The notes beneath the pieces are model-generated. The model saw only the letters and a list, made by a program, of their open reading frames with translations, was not told where the DNA came from and made no database searches. DNA of 64,000 bases from Knoellia sp. Soil729 (lineage in GTDB: Bacteria > Actinomycetota > Actinomycetes > Actinomycetales > Dermatophilaceae), in the NCBI RefSeq assembly GCF_001427985.1, contig NZ_LMSA01000001.1:67629-131628 (forward strand). The letters are read 5' to 3'. Both the position numbers and the translations under genes were made by a program. Of this stretch, positions 17,080 to 26,503 are shown piece after piece; position 1 is the first letter of the stretch, and every line of letters starts with the position of its first letter.

Positions 17080-18303
17080 TCAGCCACCTGAGACAGAGAG
17101 CTCCGCCTGCGCGATCTGGGCGCGCTGGGCCTCGTTGAGCTCACGGGAGCTGAGCCAGTTCTCGGGCAGCGCCACGACGCGGGGCGAGCCTGCCCGGCCG
17201 CGCTGGCCCTCTGCCGGGTCGCCGGGCCAGGGCGCTTGCAGGTCCATCGTGCCGATGAGGTCGTCGAGCGCCTGAAGGCTGTCGACGAGGGCGAGCTGGT
17301 TGCGGACCGTGGAGCCGGCCGGGAAGCCCTTGAGGTACCAGGCGATGTGCTTGCGGATGTCGCGGCAGGCGCGCAGCTCGTCCCCGTCATAGAAGTCGAC
17401 GAGGTATGCCGTGTGCCGACGCAGCGTGTCCGTCACCTCTCGCAGCCCGGGCTGGACCCGCGACGTCGTGCCGGCGAACGCGGCCGCGAGGTCGGTGAAG
17501 AGCCACGGACGCCCGAGGCAGCCCCGGCCGACGACGACCCCGTCGCAACCGGTCCGGCGCACCATCTCCAGCGCGTCCTCCGCGGACCAGATGTCGCCGT
17601 TGCCCAGGACGGGGACGGTGGTGACCGCCTCCTTGAGGCGCGCGATGGCCGACCAGTCGGCCTGGCCGGAGTAGGCCTGTGAGGCGGTCCGCCCGTGCAG
17701 CGCGACGGCTGCTGCGCCCTCGCCCTCGGCGATGCGCCCGGCATCGAGGTAGGTGGTGTGCTCGGCGTCGATGCCGATGCGCATCTTGACCGTGACCGGG
17801 ACGTTGTAGGGGTGGGCCTCGCGCACGACCGCGCTGACGATCCCGCGGAAGAGCTCGGTCTTCCACGGCAGAGCCGCTCCCCCGCCCTTGCGGGTCACCT
17901 TGGGCACGGGGCAGCCGAAGTTGAGGTCGATGTGGTCGGCCCGGTCCTCGGTGACGAGCATGCGCGCGGCGAGACCCGCCGTGACCGGGTCGACGGAGTA
18001 CAGCTGCACCGACCGGGGGTGCTCCTCGGGCCCGTGGCTGATGAGGCGCATCGTCTCGGGGGTGCGCTCGACGAGGGCGCGGGACGTCACCATCTCGTTG
18101 ACGTAGAGGCTCGACGCACCGTTCGCGCCACCGGCCTGCGACCCGGCGGAGCCGTACTCGCGGCACAGGCGACGGAAGGCCCGGTTGGTGATGCCAGCCA
18201 TCGGGGCCAGCACGACCGGCGACTCGATGGTGTGACGCCCGATCTGCAGGGGTGGCAGGACCGGCGTGGCGGTGGCCCGTGACTCGATGACTTCAGCACT
18301 CAT
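17080..18303 (-). CDS. dusB: tRNA-dihydrouridine synthase B
   Basis: FMN enzyme reducing uridines in the tRNA D-loop, 407 aa. The N-terminal TIM barrel begins VLAPMAGITNRAFRRLCREYG. The catalytic Cys is in NFGCPVPKVTRKGGGAALP, with phosphate-binding GNGDIWS and GVVVGRGCLGRPW motifs near the end of the barrel. A helical tRNA-binding domain follows. ATG at 18303; the in-frame start at 18417 would run through the promoter of the divergent rhodanese gene. Placement near glyS, dgt and dnaG is the usual actinobacterial arrangement. Confidence 0.93.
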   Translation of the reverse strand: MSAEVIESRATATPVLPPLQIGRHTIESPVVLAPMAGITNRAFRRLCREYGSAGSQAGGANGASSLYVNEMVTSRALVERTPETMRLISHGPEEHPRSVQLYSVDPVTAGLAARMLVTEDRADHIDLNFGCPVPKVTRKGGGAALPWKTELFRGIVSAVVREAHPYNVPVTVKMRIGIDAEHTTYLDAGRIAEGEGAAAVALHGRTASQAYSGQADWSAIARLKEAVTTVPVLGNGDIWSAEDALEMVRRTGCDGVVVGRGCLGRPWLFTDLAAAFAGTTSRVQPGLREVTDTLRRHTAYLVDFYDGDELRACRDIRKHIAWYLKGFPAGSTVRNQLALVDSLQALDDLIGTMDLQAPWPGDPAEGQRGRAGSPRVVALPENWLSSRELNEAQRAQIAQAELSVSGG

Positions 18304-18337
18304 GACGCCCCAGTCTCTCACTGGTTGACTGGGGTGC

Positions 18338-19198
18338 ATGTCCACGCTCATGACTCCTGCCGAGCTCGCCGCAGCCATCGAGGCGGGCACCGTGCGCGTG
18401 CTGGACGTCCAGTACACGCTCGGCGGCGACGGACCAGCCCTGTATGCCGCGGCGCACCTCGCCGGCGCACCGCACCTCGACCTCGACGCGGTTCTGGCGG
18501 GCCCGCCCGGGGCCGGCGGCCGGCACCCGCTGCCCGAGCCGCACGTGCTCGAGGAGGGTCTGCGGGCGGTCGGCGTGCGGGAGGGCGAGACCGTCGTCGT
18601 CTATGACCAGCAGACGTCCTTGGCCGCGGCCCGTGCCTGGTGGGTGCTGCGGTGGGCCGGGTTGTCCGACGTGCGAGTCCTCGACGGTGGGCTCGCCGCA
18701 TGGCAGTCCGCGGGCCTTGAGGTGACGACAGAGGTGCCGACGCCCGCGACCGGGGACGTGACCGTGCGCCCGGGTTCGGTGCCGGTCCTCGACGCCGAGG
18801 GAGCGGCGCGGGTCGCGCGCGACGGCATACTCCTCGACTCCCGTGCGGGGGAGCGCTTCCGGGGCGAGACCGAACCGATCGACACCGTGGCGGGCCACAT
18901 TCCGGGAGCGCGCAACGCCCCCATGGCCGAGCAGCTCCAGGGTGACGGACGGTTCCGTCCGGTGCGCGAGCTGCGCGACTACTTCGCGGGGCTGGGAGCA
19001 GGGAGCTCAGTCGAGATGGGCACCTCGTGCGGATCGGGCGTCACCGCCGCCCACACGGCGCTTGCCCTGCACCTGGTCGGCTTCGAGGCAACGCCCTACG
19101 TCGGCTCCTGGAGCCACTGGATCACCGACCCGGAGCGCCCGGTCGAGACCGGGTCAGGGCGCGAGGGCAACCGTCAGCCCGGCTCTGCCCACGGGTGA
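18338..19198 (+). CDS. Sulfurtransferase with two rhodanese domains
   Basis: Thiosulfate or mercaptopyruvate sulfurtransferase-like protein of 286 aa, cytoplasmic. The N-terminal rhodanese domain (about 1-130) lacks the catalytic Cys. The C-terminal domain holds Cys in TSCGSGVTAAHTALAL; the CGSGVT loop is nearer to mercaptopyruvate sulfurtransferases than to the CRKGVT of classic rhodanese. ATG at 18338, 34 bp from divergent dusB. The 3' end overlaps the convergent sigma-like gene by 45 bp, so the two messages are antisense at their ends. Confidence 0.88.
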   Translation: MSTLMTPAELAAAIEAGTVRVLDVQYTLGGDGPALYAAAHLAGAPHLDLDAVLAGPPGAGGRHPLPEPHVLEEGLRAVGVREGETVVVYDQQTSLAAARAWWVLRWAGLSDVRVLDGGLAAWQSAGLEVTTEVPTPATGDVTVRPGSVPVLDAEGAARVARDGILLDSRAGERFRGETEPIDTVAGHIPGARNAPMAEQLQGDGRFRPVRELRDYFAGLGAGSSVEMGTSCGSGVTAAHTALALHLVGFEATPYVGSWSHWITDPERPVETGSGREGNRQPGSAHG

Positions 19199-20833
19199 GC
19201 CCTCTGGTGGGTCGGGCAGGGACGACACCCGGGACAGAACGCCCGTCTGCACGTTCCAGGCGAGAAGCTGGCTGCCGTCCCACCGGAGGAGGACCTGGTC
19301 GTCGAAGGCCCAGCCGAGCACCTCGCAGCATCCCAGCGACTCCCCCTCCCCTCCGGGCGCGACGAGCATCCGCGGTGAACCCGGCTGCGCGACATCGATG
19401 GTGAACACGCCCTGCAGAGGCGAGCCACCCCGGTCACGGGCGACCTGCTGGGTGGCCACGTCGTCGAGGAGCACTCCGGTGGCCACCCGGCCGGTGCTGT
19501 TGGAGATGCTGGAGCCCCACAGTCCGGAGAGGACCTGGGGACCGCTGGAGGACCCGACGTTGGAGCCCTTGTCGTCGAAGTCGAGGATGCGCATCGCGGT
19601 GCCGGCCTGCGCCTGGATGAGGCGACGCCCCGGGTAGGAGCCGGCCGCCACCGGATGCACCGCGCCCGTCGCCGGGGTGACGCGCCAGACCTTCTTCTGG
19701 GACCACACGATGAGGTCGGCCCCACCCGGTGTCCAGCCGCCGCCCTCGAGGTAGTTGTCGCCGACCGGGATGGTCGTGAGCTCCCCCGTGAAGGCGTCGA
19801 GCACGAGGACCTTGCCTCGCTGGAGGAACATCACCTGCCGTCGGTCGTCGGCGACCGCGGTGACCTCGAGGGGTTCGCTGCTGTTGCCGTCCACATCGAG
19901 GTTGGCCGCGAGCGGGATCGTGTCGACGAGGACGAACGGGCCGTCCGTGATGGTGGGGCGCACGAGCACCGGGAAGAAGCCGTCAGGCGCGCGCCGCAGC
20001 AGGACGGCTCTCACGGGTGCGCTGTCACCGCCGACGTCGCTGAGCCGTGGCATGGCGACGTCCGGCGAGAAGTCGAGAACCCTGGGCAGGGCGAGCTGGT
20101 TGCGCGTGAGGTCGTCGATCTCGGGCAGGCGCCACACCTGTGGCCGCTGCGGTCCCACCTGTGTGCGCACGTCGCCCACGTCGAAGCTCCGGGGATTCCA
20201 GTCCGGGTCGGTCGAGCTCGAGCTGGGGCGGCTCGGCCCCGGCGTGGCCCGGTCCTGCGAGGCCTGCGACGGGAACAGGGAGAACGCGCCGGCCACCAGC
20301 ACCGCCGCTGCGAGGACACCGGCTCCCGCGCGCCGGCGGTGACGACGACGCGACCGCCCACCGGCCTTGGCCGCCTCGACGAAGTCGATCTCGCTCACGG
20401 GTTCGGCCAGGTCCCGGAGCAACCCGTCGAGGCCGTCACCCATGCGCGACTGGCTGCGCACAGCGCCGAGCGAGAGCCCGAGGACCTCAGCGGTCTCGTG
20501 CTCGCTGCGGTGCTCATAGTGGAGCAGGACGGTGACCGCGCGCTGCTTGGGAGTGAGCCTGTCGAGGGCCTGCACGTCATGAGGACCGCTGGGCCGCACC
20601 GACATCGCACGTCGATAGAGGGTCGAGCGCACGTCGGTGTCCGGGGAGTCGTCCTTGACCCGTCGCCAGTGCAGCGCCAGGACCTCGAACCCGTCCAGGG
20701 TCACCCCGGCGGCAGCGCGCTCGTTGCCGCAGACGAGGCGGGCGGCACGCAGCAGCTGGTGCTGGCGGGCGCGCACGAACTCGGCGAAGTCGTCCTCGAT
20801 CTCGCCGTTCCGTCTCTCCGGGAACCGCCTCAC
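19154..20833 (-). CDS. Sigma-70-like protein fused to a membrane-anchored propeller domain
   Basis: Unusual 559-aa fusion. Residues 12-80 resemble a degraded SigE-family region 2 (FVRARQHQLLRAARLVCG). Residues 88-140 are a region 4 helix-turn-helix (LTPKQRAVTVLLHYEHRSEHETAEVLGLSLGAVRSQSRM, read as separate helices). A strongly basic stretch precedes a single membrane segment at about 169-187, and the remaining 370 residues are extracytoplasmic and WD/propeller-like (repeated strand-turn-strand with W, D and G). It could couple an outside signal to promoter recognition, or act as a tethered anti-sigma-like protein. No separate anti-sigma gene adjoins. GTG at 20833 is preferred; the longer frame to 20914 would run through an inverted repeat. 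Confidence 0.7.
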   Translation of the reverse strand: MRRFPERRNGEIEDDFAEFVRARQHQLLRAARLVCGNERAAAGVTLDGFEVLALHWRRVKDDSPDTDVRSTLYRRAMSVRPSGPHDVQALDRLTPKQRAVTVLLHYEHRSEHETAEVLGLSLGAVRSQSRMGDGLDGLLRDLAEPVSEIDFVEAAKAGGRSRRRHRRRAGAGVLAAAVLVAGAFSLFPSQASQDRATPGPSRPSSSSTDPDWNPRSFDVGDVRTQVGPQRPQVWRLPEIDDLTRNQLALPRVLDFSPDVAMPRLSDVGGDSAPVRAVLLRRAPDGFFPVLVRPTITDGPFVLVDTIPLAANLDVDGNSSEPLEVTAVADDRRQVMFLQRGKVLVLDAFTGELTTIPVGDNYLEGGGWTPGGADLIVWSQKKVWRVTPATGAVHPVAAGSYPGRRLIQAQAGTAMRILDFDDKGSNVGSSSGPQVLSGLWGSSISNSTGRVATGVLLDDVATQQVARDRGGSPLQGVFTIDVAQPGSPRMLVAPGGEGESLGCCEVLGWAFDDQVLLRWDGSQLLAWNVQTGVLSRVSSLPDPPEGSPVGRAGLTVALAP

Positions 20834-20858
20834 TCCCCCAGTCTCGGCCCCCGACGCA

Positions 20859-20919
20859 ACTTCGTGCTCCTTCTGGACAGGACGAGCCCAGCGAGGCGGG
20901 TCCCAGAAGGGCACGAAGT
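20859..20919. repeat. Imperfect inverted repeat upstream of the sigma-like gene
   Basis: Arms acttcgtgctccttctgg (20859-20876) and ccagaagggcacgaagt (20903-20919) differ by one bulged base; the loop is about 26 nt. Outer bases ccgac/gtcgg extend the pairing. The arm starts with GCAACTTCGTGC, close to the core of the other intergenic elements. It lies between the sigma-like start and the flavin reductase stop. Confidence 0.75.
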
Positions 20920-20949
20920 CGGTGGTTCGGCGGGAGGTCGGTCAGGCGT

Positions 20950-21609
20950 TCAGTCGGTGACGCGACGGAGCAGGTCGGCGAAGTCGGGCACCTCGTCGAA
21001 GCGGTCGGTGAACCCCGCCTCGCGCTGCTCGTCGTTGGCCGGCAGGAAGCCCGAGTGGTTGGACCCGGCACCCGCAGTGGCACCAAGCATCGTCCGCACC
21101 AGCTCGGCCGCGGCCCGGTCCACGCGGCGGTCCAGGCCCGTGGTGCCGAAGTCGTCGGTGGCCGCCATGACGCCGGTGGGGACGACCGACGCGTGCAGGT
21201 AGCTGAAGAGCGGACGCATGGCGTGCTCGAGCATGAGCGAGTGCCGGGCGGACCCACCCGTCGCACCAATGAGCACCGGCTTGCCGTCGAGCGCGTTGGT
21301 GTCGAGGTTGTCGAAGAAGCTCTTGAACAGTCCGCTGTAGGACCCCGAGAACACCGGTGACACGGCGATGAGCGCATCGGCACCGAGCACCTTCTCGATC
21401 GCCGCGGTGAGCTCACCGCTGGGGAAGCGGGTGAGCATCTGGTCGGCGATGAGCCGCGCCAGGGGACGCAGCTCGACGACCTCGGCGGTCATGTCCTCAC
21501 CATGGGCGCTGACGTGGCGCTCGACCGCTTGGAGAAGGCTGTCGGTGAGCATGCGCGTCGAGCTGGGCTCGGACAGGCCGGCGCTCACGGCGACGATGCG
21601 CCGGGTCAT
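20950..21609 (-). CDS. NAD(P)H-dependent FMN reductase
   Basis: Flavodoxin-fold reductase of 219 aa (CE1759 family). The N-terminus MTRRIVAVSAGLSEPSSTR is the phosphate-binding loop that holds FMN, and PVFSGSYSGLFKSFFDN is the family dimer/flavin motif. It supplies reduced FMN to a partner oxygenase. The partner is almost certainly the upstream LLM-class monooxygenase: the genes are 1 bp apart on the same strand. ATG at 21609. The longer frame to 21735 runs antisense into the partner's coding region and is rejected. Confidence 0.88.
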   Translation of the reverse strand: MTRRIVAVSAGLSEPSSTRMLTDSLLQAVERHVSAHGEDMTAEVVELRPLARLIADQMLTRFPSGELTAAIEKVLGADALIAVSPVFSGSYSGLFKSFFDNLDTNALDGKPVLIGATGGSARHSLMLEHAMRPLFSYLHASVVPTGVMAATDDFGTTGLDRRVDRAAAELVRTMLGATAGAGSNHSGFLPANDEQREAGFTDRFDEVPDFADLLRRVTD

Positions 21610-21610
21610 G

Positions 21611-22708
21611 TCAGACCTCCACTGGGGTTCCGTCGAGAGCCCGGAGGCGCTCGGCGTGGCGGGGTGCCGTGGCCGGCACGTGAGCGGGGCGGCGTGCGTC
21701 CGCGATCTTGCGGAGCTCGGGGACGACCTCGCCACCGAGGATCTCGATCTGCTCGAGGACGGTCTTGAGGGGCAGCCCGGCGTGGTCGATGAGGAACAGC
21801 TGACGCTGGTAGTTCCCGACGTGGTCAGCCATCGTGGCGTAGCGCTCGATGACCTGCTGCGGCGACCCGACGGTCAGCGGTGTCTCACGCGCGAACTCCT
21901 CGAGCGAGGGCCCGTGGCCATAGACCGGCGCGTTGTCGAAGTAGGGGCGGAACTCACGCACGGCGTCCTGGCTGTTGGCCCGCATGAACACCTGGCCACC
22001 CAGGCCGACGATCGCCTGGTCGTGCTTGCCATGACCGTGGTGCTGGTAGCGGCGGCGATAGAGGTTGACCATCTGCTTGGTGTGCGACAGCGGCCAGAAG
22101 ATGTTGTTGTGGAAGAACCCGTCGCCGTAGAAGGCGGCCTGCTCGGCGATCTCGGGGCTGCGGATCGAGCCGTGCCACACGAACGGCGCGATGCCGTCGA
22201 GCGGGCGCGGCGAGGACGTGAAGCCCTGGAGCGGGGTGCGGAACTTGCCCTGCCAGGTGACGTTCTCCTCGCGCCAGAGGCGGTGCAGGAGCGCGTAGTT
22301 CTCGATCGCGAGGTTGAGCCCCTCACGGATGTCCTTGCCGAACCACGGGTAGACGGGGCCGGTGTTGCCGCGGCCCATCATGAGGTCCATGCGCCCGTCC
22401 GACAGGTGCTGCAGGTAGGCGTAGTCCTCGGCGATGCGCACGGGGTCGTTCGTCGTGATGAGGGTGGTCGACGTCGAGAGCAGCAGGCGCTCGGTCTGGG
22501 CGGCGATGTGCGCGAGGAGCACCGTCGGGTTCGCGGGCGCGGCGAACGGCGGGTTGTGGTGCTCACCGGTCGCGAACACGTCGAGGCCGACCTCTTCGGC
22601 CTTCTTGGCGATGGCGACGGTGTCCTTGATGCGCTCGTGCTCGGTGGGCTCGCGTCCCGTGGTCGGGTCGACGGTGACGTCCCCGATGGTGAAGATGCCG
22701 AACTCCAT
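21611..22708 (-). CDS. LLM-class flavin-dependent monooxygenase
   Basis: F420/FMN-dependent luciferase-like TIM-barrel enzyme, 365 aa, of the CE1758 family that is usually paired with a CE1759-type reductase, as here. Visible motifs: GLDVFATGEHHNPPFAAPAN near the N-terminus, LSTSTTLITTNDPVRIAEDYA, and DLMMGRGNTGPVYPWFG. ATG at 22708 follows GGAGGAACTGAG. Substrate unknown. The pair forms a two-gene operon, and the inverted repeat at 22813-22850 marks its upstream boundary. Confidence 0.88.
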   Translation of the reverse strand: MEFGIFTIGDVTVDPTTGREPTEHERIKDTVAIAKKAEEVGLDVFATGEHHNPPFAAPANPTVLLAHIAAQTERLLLSTSTTLITTNDPVRIAEDYAYLQHLSDGRMDLMMGRGNTGPVYPWFGKDIREGLNLAIENYALLHRLWREENVTWQGKFRTPLQGFTSSPRPLDGIAPFVWHGSIRSPEIAEQAAFYGDGFFHNNIFWPLSHTKQMVNLYRRRYQHHGHGKHDQAIVGLGGQVFMRANSQDAVREFRPYFDNAPVYGHGPSLEEFARETPLTVGSPQQVIERYATMADHVGNYQRQLFLIDHAGLPLKTVLEQIEILGGEVVPELRKIADARRPAHVPATAPRHAERLRALDGTPVEV

Positions 22709-22812
22709 CTCAGTTCCTCCATGCCAAGGTAGTTGAATGTTCATCTATCCAAACACGGGTATGGGGCCGGACATTCCCGGGGTCCCTCGCCCCCCCATCG
22801 GTCGGGGTTTGC

Positions 22813-22850
22813 GTGACGAGTCGCGACCGTTGGGCGCGGCGACTCGTCAC
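22813..22850. repeat. Inverted repeat overlapping a stop codon
   Basis: Perfect 12-bp arms gtgacgagtcgc (22813-22824) and complement (22839-22850), with a 14-nt loop. The stop codon of the following minus-strand gene (TCA at 22847-22849) lies inside the right arm, so the element provides both translation stop and probable terminator. Confidence 0.75.
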
Positions 22851-23707
22851 CCGAGGCCCGAACGGTGCGTGCGCGCAGCGTCGAGACGCTTCTGGGCCGC
22901 CACGACCGCCTTGCGGGCCGTGCGCGCCGCATCCTCGGCCTCCTCCAGCCTCCCTTGGGCGACCTTCATCTCGGCCTCCGCGGCAGTGACCTCGGCCTCG
23001 GCCGCACGACGGGCCCTCGCCGCCGCCTTGGCCGCCTTGGCGGCAGCCACGGCCGCTGCGAGCTCCTCCTCGGTCAGCTCGTCCTCGTCATCCTCCTCCT
23101 CGTCCTCCTCGTCAGACTCGCGCTCCGACGCAGCCTCGACGTCGGCATCGGGTTTGCCACCCCTGAGCACCGACATGATCGAGCCAGAGCTCGTGATCCC
23201 GACCGCCCCGGACAGGTCGACCTCGCCGAACCCGCTGTAGCTCAGCGCCCGGGTCAGCTGCCCGCTCGCGAGGGCATGCGACGCGCTCTCGTCGGCGAGC
23301 GCCGCGATCGCGGAGGCCCGCACCTCGTCCCGCCCACTCCCGCTCAGGGCGGCACCTGCCGTCGTGGCGACCTGCGCGACGTGTTCGACGTATGCCGCCA
23401 GGGTCGCGTCGCGCTCGCCCCTCACCGAGGTGAGCACGCTCGCGTCCAGGCGCGCCTGGGCCGCTCTCATCCGGGCGCCGAGCCCGACCAGGTCGCGGAT
23501 CACGCCCGGGTCCGCGCGCGAGGCGAGGTTCATGGCCCAGGCCGTGACCGTGGGCTTGCGCAGCGCGAGGATCTCCTTGGCCGCTGCGGCGTCGCCGTCG
23601 GCCTTCGCCGAGGCAGCCAACACCTTGCGGGAAGCGACGAACTCGGCCAGCGGGACGGCATACAGCTGCGCCGCGGCAGCGGCGACGACGTGGTCGGTGT
23701 CGCTCAC
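22847..23707 (-). CDS. Hypothetical protein with acidic run and Ala-rich coiled coil
   Basis: Protein of 286 aa, no recognised enzyme domain. The N-terminal half is helical and Ala-rich (AMNLASRADPGVIRDLVGLG). Residues around 185-205 form a nearly pure Glu/Asp run. The last 90 residues are an Ala/Lys/Glu heptad-like helix, probably a long coiled coil. The composition recalls DNA- or chromatin-associated spacer proteins, but no function can be assigned. GTG at 23707 is used, 22 bp after the glyS stop, so it is likely co-transcribed with glyS; the upstream ATG at 23812 lies inside glyS. Confidence 0.7.
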   Translation of the reverse strand: MSDTDHVVAAAAAQLYAVPLAEFVASRKVLAASAKADGDAAAAKEILALRKPTVTAWAMNLASRADPGVIRDLVGLGARMRAAQARLDASVLTSVRGERDATLAAYVEHVAQVATTAGAALSGSGRDEVRASAIAALADESASHALASGQLTRALSYSGFGEVDLSGAVGITSSGSIMSVLRGGKPDADVEAASERESDEEDEEEDDEDELTEEELAAAVAAAKAAKAAARARRAAEAEVTAAEAEMKVAQGRLEEAEDAARTARKAVVAAQKRLDAARTHRSGLG

Positions 23708-23729
23708 CGCAGACCCACGCCCCGCACCA

Positions 23730-25124
<1,395 letters not shown>

Positions 25125-25244
25125 GGCCGACAGGCTACTGGCCGTGCGGCGCCGCCCTGCCACCGGTTTGTCGGGCGGCGGCAGTCCTCGTCCGGACCGG
25201 TCGACCACGAGGGTGTGCCGGGCGCTCGCGTAGGCTCCTCGCTC

Positions 25245-25526
25245 GTGTCACCCCTACGCGAATCCCTTGAGAACACGAGCGCGCCGGTCCTGCAGACCCT
25301 GGCCGCGCTCCCCCGAGTCGTCCCGTTCCTCCTCGTCCTCGGACTGATGATCGCCGGCATCGTCATCCCGGGATGGGGCTGGGTGCTCCTCGCGGTCGTG
25401 ACCCTCTTCCTGCTCTGGCTGCTCCTTCTCGGGTGGCCCCGGCTCACCGGCCCCGAGCGGCTCATGCGGTTCGCCGTCGTCGCCATCGCCGCGGCCATCA
25501 CGGTCACCCAGGCCTTCCCCCGCTGA
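25245..25526 (+). CDS. Small membrane protein, DUF6703-like
   Basis: Protein of 93 aa with two or three hydrophobic segments: [32 protein letters not shown] and [14 protein letters not shown]. The N-terminal [18 protein letters not shown] followed by a hydrophobic span is typical of the actinobacterial DUF6703 family; assignment is from pattern only. GTG at 25245 is chosen because a longer frame lies antisense to glyS. It is divergent from glyS and precedes the zinc operon, whose Zur boxes start 8 bp after its stop. Function unknown. Confidence 0.65.
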   Translation: MSPLRESLENTSAPVLQTLAALPRVVPFLLVLGLMIAGIVIPGWGWVLLAVVTLFLLWLLLLGWPRLTGPERLMRFAVVAIAAAITVTQAFPR

Positions 25527-25533
25527 ACGGCGT

Positions 25534-25571
25534 TTGACAACCATTCTCAACTGAGTTGAGAATGATTGTCA
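25534..25571 (+). promoter_or_regulatory. Promoter with two Zur boxes
   Basis: Two 15-bp 7-1-7 palindromes of the TGAnAATnATTnTCA type: tgacaaccattctca at 25535-25549 (one mismatch) and tgagaatgattgtca at 25557-25571 (perfect). A TTGACA -35 (25534-25539) and a GAGAAT -10 (25558-25563) are covered by the boxes. Spacing places the transcript start at or next to the znuA ATG, so the message is probably leaderless. Zn-loaded Zur should block polymerase. Confidence 0.85.
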
Positions 25572-26503
25572 TGAAGCGTTCTGTCGTCGCCCTGCCGCTC
25601 GCCAGCACGCTCCTGCTGACGCTGGGCGGATGCGGCTCGTCGCCGGACGCATCGGGGAAGACCGGTGACACCGTGGCGGTCACGGCCGCCTTCTACCCCT
25701 TGGCGTATGCCGTGGAGCGGGTCGGAGGTGCCCTCGTCACCGTGACCACCCTGGCCAAGCCGGGCGCCGAGCCCCACGACGTCGAGCTCACCCCGAAGGA
25801 CGTCGCCGGGCTCAGGGACGCTGGTCTCGTCGTCTACGAGAAGGGCTTCCAGCCGGCGGTCGACTCAGCCGTGGACGACGTCGACACGGGCAGGGCGCTC
25901 GACGTGTCCACCGCCGTGGACCTGACGATCCAGGCGACCGACGACGGGCACGAGCACGCGGGAGGCAACGACGCCCACGAGGGCCCCGACCCGCACTTCT
26001 GGCTCGACCCCACCCGCTACGCAAGCGCTGTCACCTCGATCTCCACGAAGCTGGCGAAGGTCGACCCGGCCAACGCGACGGCATACGCACAGAACGCGCG
26101 GACGTTCGTCGCTGAGCTCACCGAGCTCGACCAGGAGTTCGCCGCCGGCCTCAAGAGCTGCAGCAACCGCGACCTCGTGACAGGGCACGCGGCCTTCGCC
26201 TACCTCGCCGAGCGCTACGACCTGCACCAGGAAGGTATTGCCGGCCTCTCCCCCGACGCCGAGCCGAACGCCGCGGCGATGACGTCGGTCGTCGAGCACG
26301 TGCGCGAGCACGGGGTCTCGACGGTCTATGCCGAGACGCTCGCCAACAAGGACCTCACCGAGACCATCGCCAAGGAGACCAACGCGAGCGTTGCGGTGCT
26401 CGACCCCATCGAAGGCCTGAGTGACGCCTCGGCCGGCACGAACTACCTTGAGGTGATGCGCTCCAACCTCGCGACCCTCAGGAAGGGACAGGGATGCGCG
26501 TGA
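25571..26503 (+). CDS. znuA: Zinc ABC transporter substrate-binding lipoprotein
   Basis: Cluster A-I metal-binding protein, 310 aa from this start, anchored outside the membrane. Lipobox LGGC lies at about residues 19-22. Zinc ligands are expected in KPGAEPHDVELTPKD, in PDPHFWLDPTRY, and in TGHAAFAYLAERY. A short His/Asp-rich loop GHEHAGGNDAHEG just before the second ligand is typical of ZnuA. The ATG at 25571 overlaps the second Zur box; in-frame starts at 25556 (TTG) and 25562 (ATG) would lie inside it. First gene of znuA-znuC-znuB-zur. Confidence 0.92.
   Translation: MKRSVVALPLASTLLLTLGGCGSSPDASGKTGDTVAVTAAFYPLAYAVERVGGALVTVTTLAKPGAEPHDVELTPKDVAGLRDAGLVVYEKGFQPAVDSAVDDVDTGRALDVSTAVDLTIQATDDGHEHAGGNDAHEGPDPHFWLDPTRYASAVTSISTKLAKVDPANATAYAQNARTFVAELTELDQEFAAGLKSCSNRDLVTGHAAFAYLAERYDLHQEGIAGLSPDAEPNAAAMTSVVEHVREHGVSTVYAETLANKDLTETIAKETNASVAVLDPIEGLSDASAGTNYLEVMRSNLATLRKGQGCA

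Noticed and set aside
19154-19198. The 45-bp overlap of the rhodanese and sigma-like genes as a mis-called end
   Set aside because: Both frames keep good protein-like sequence up to their stops, so the convergent overlap appears genuine.
25125-25244. T-box riboswitch upstream of glyS
   Set aside because: No AGGGTGGAACCGCG-like antiterminator is seen in the 120-bp gap, and the region is too short.
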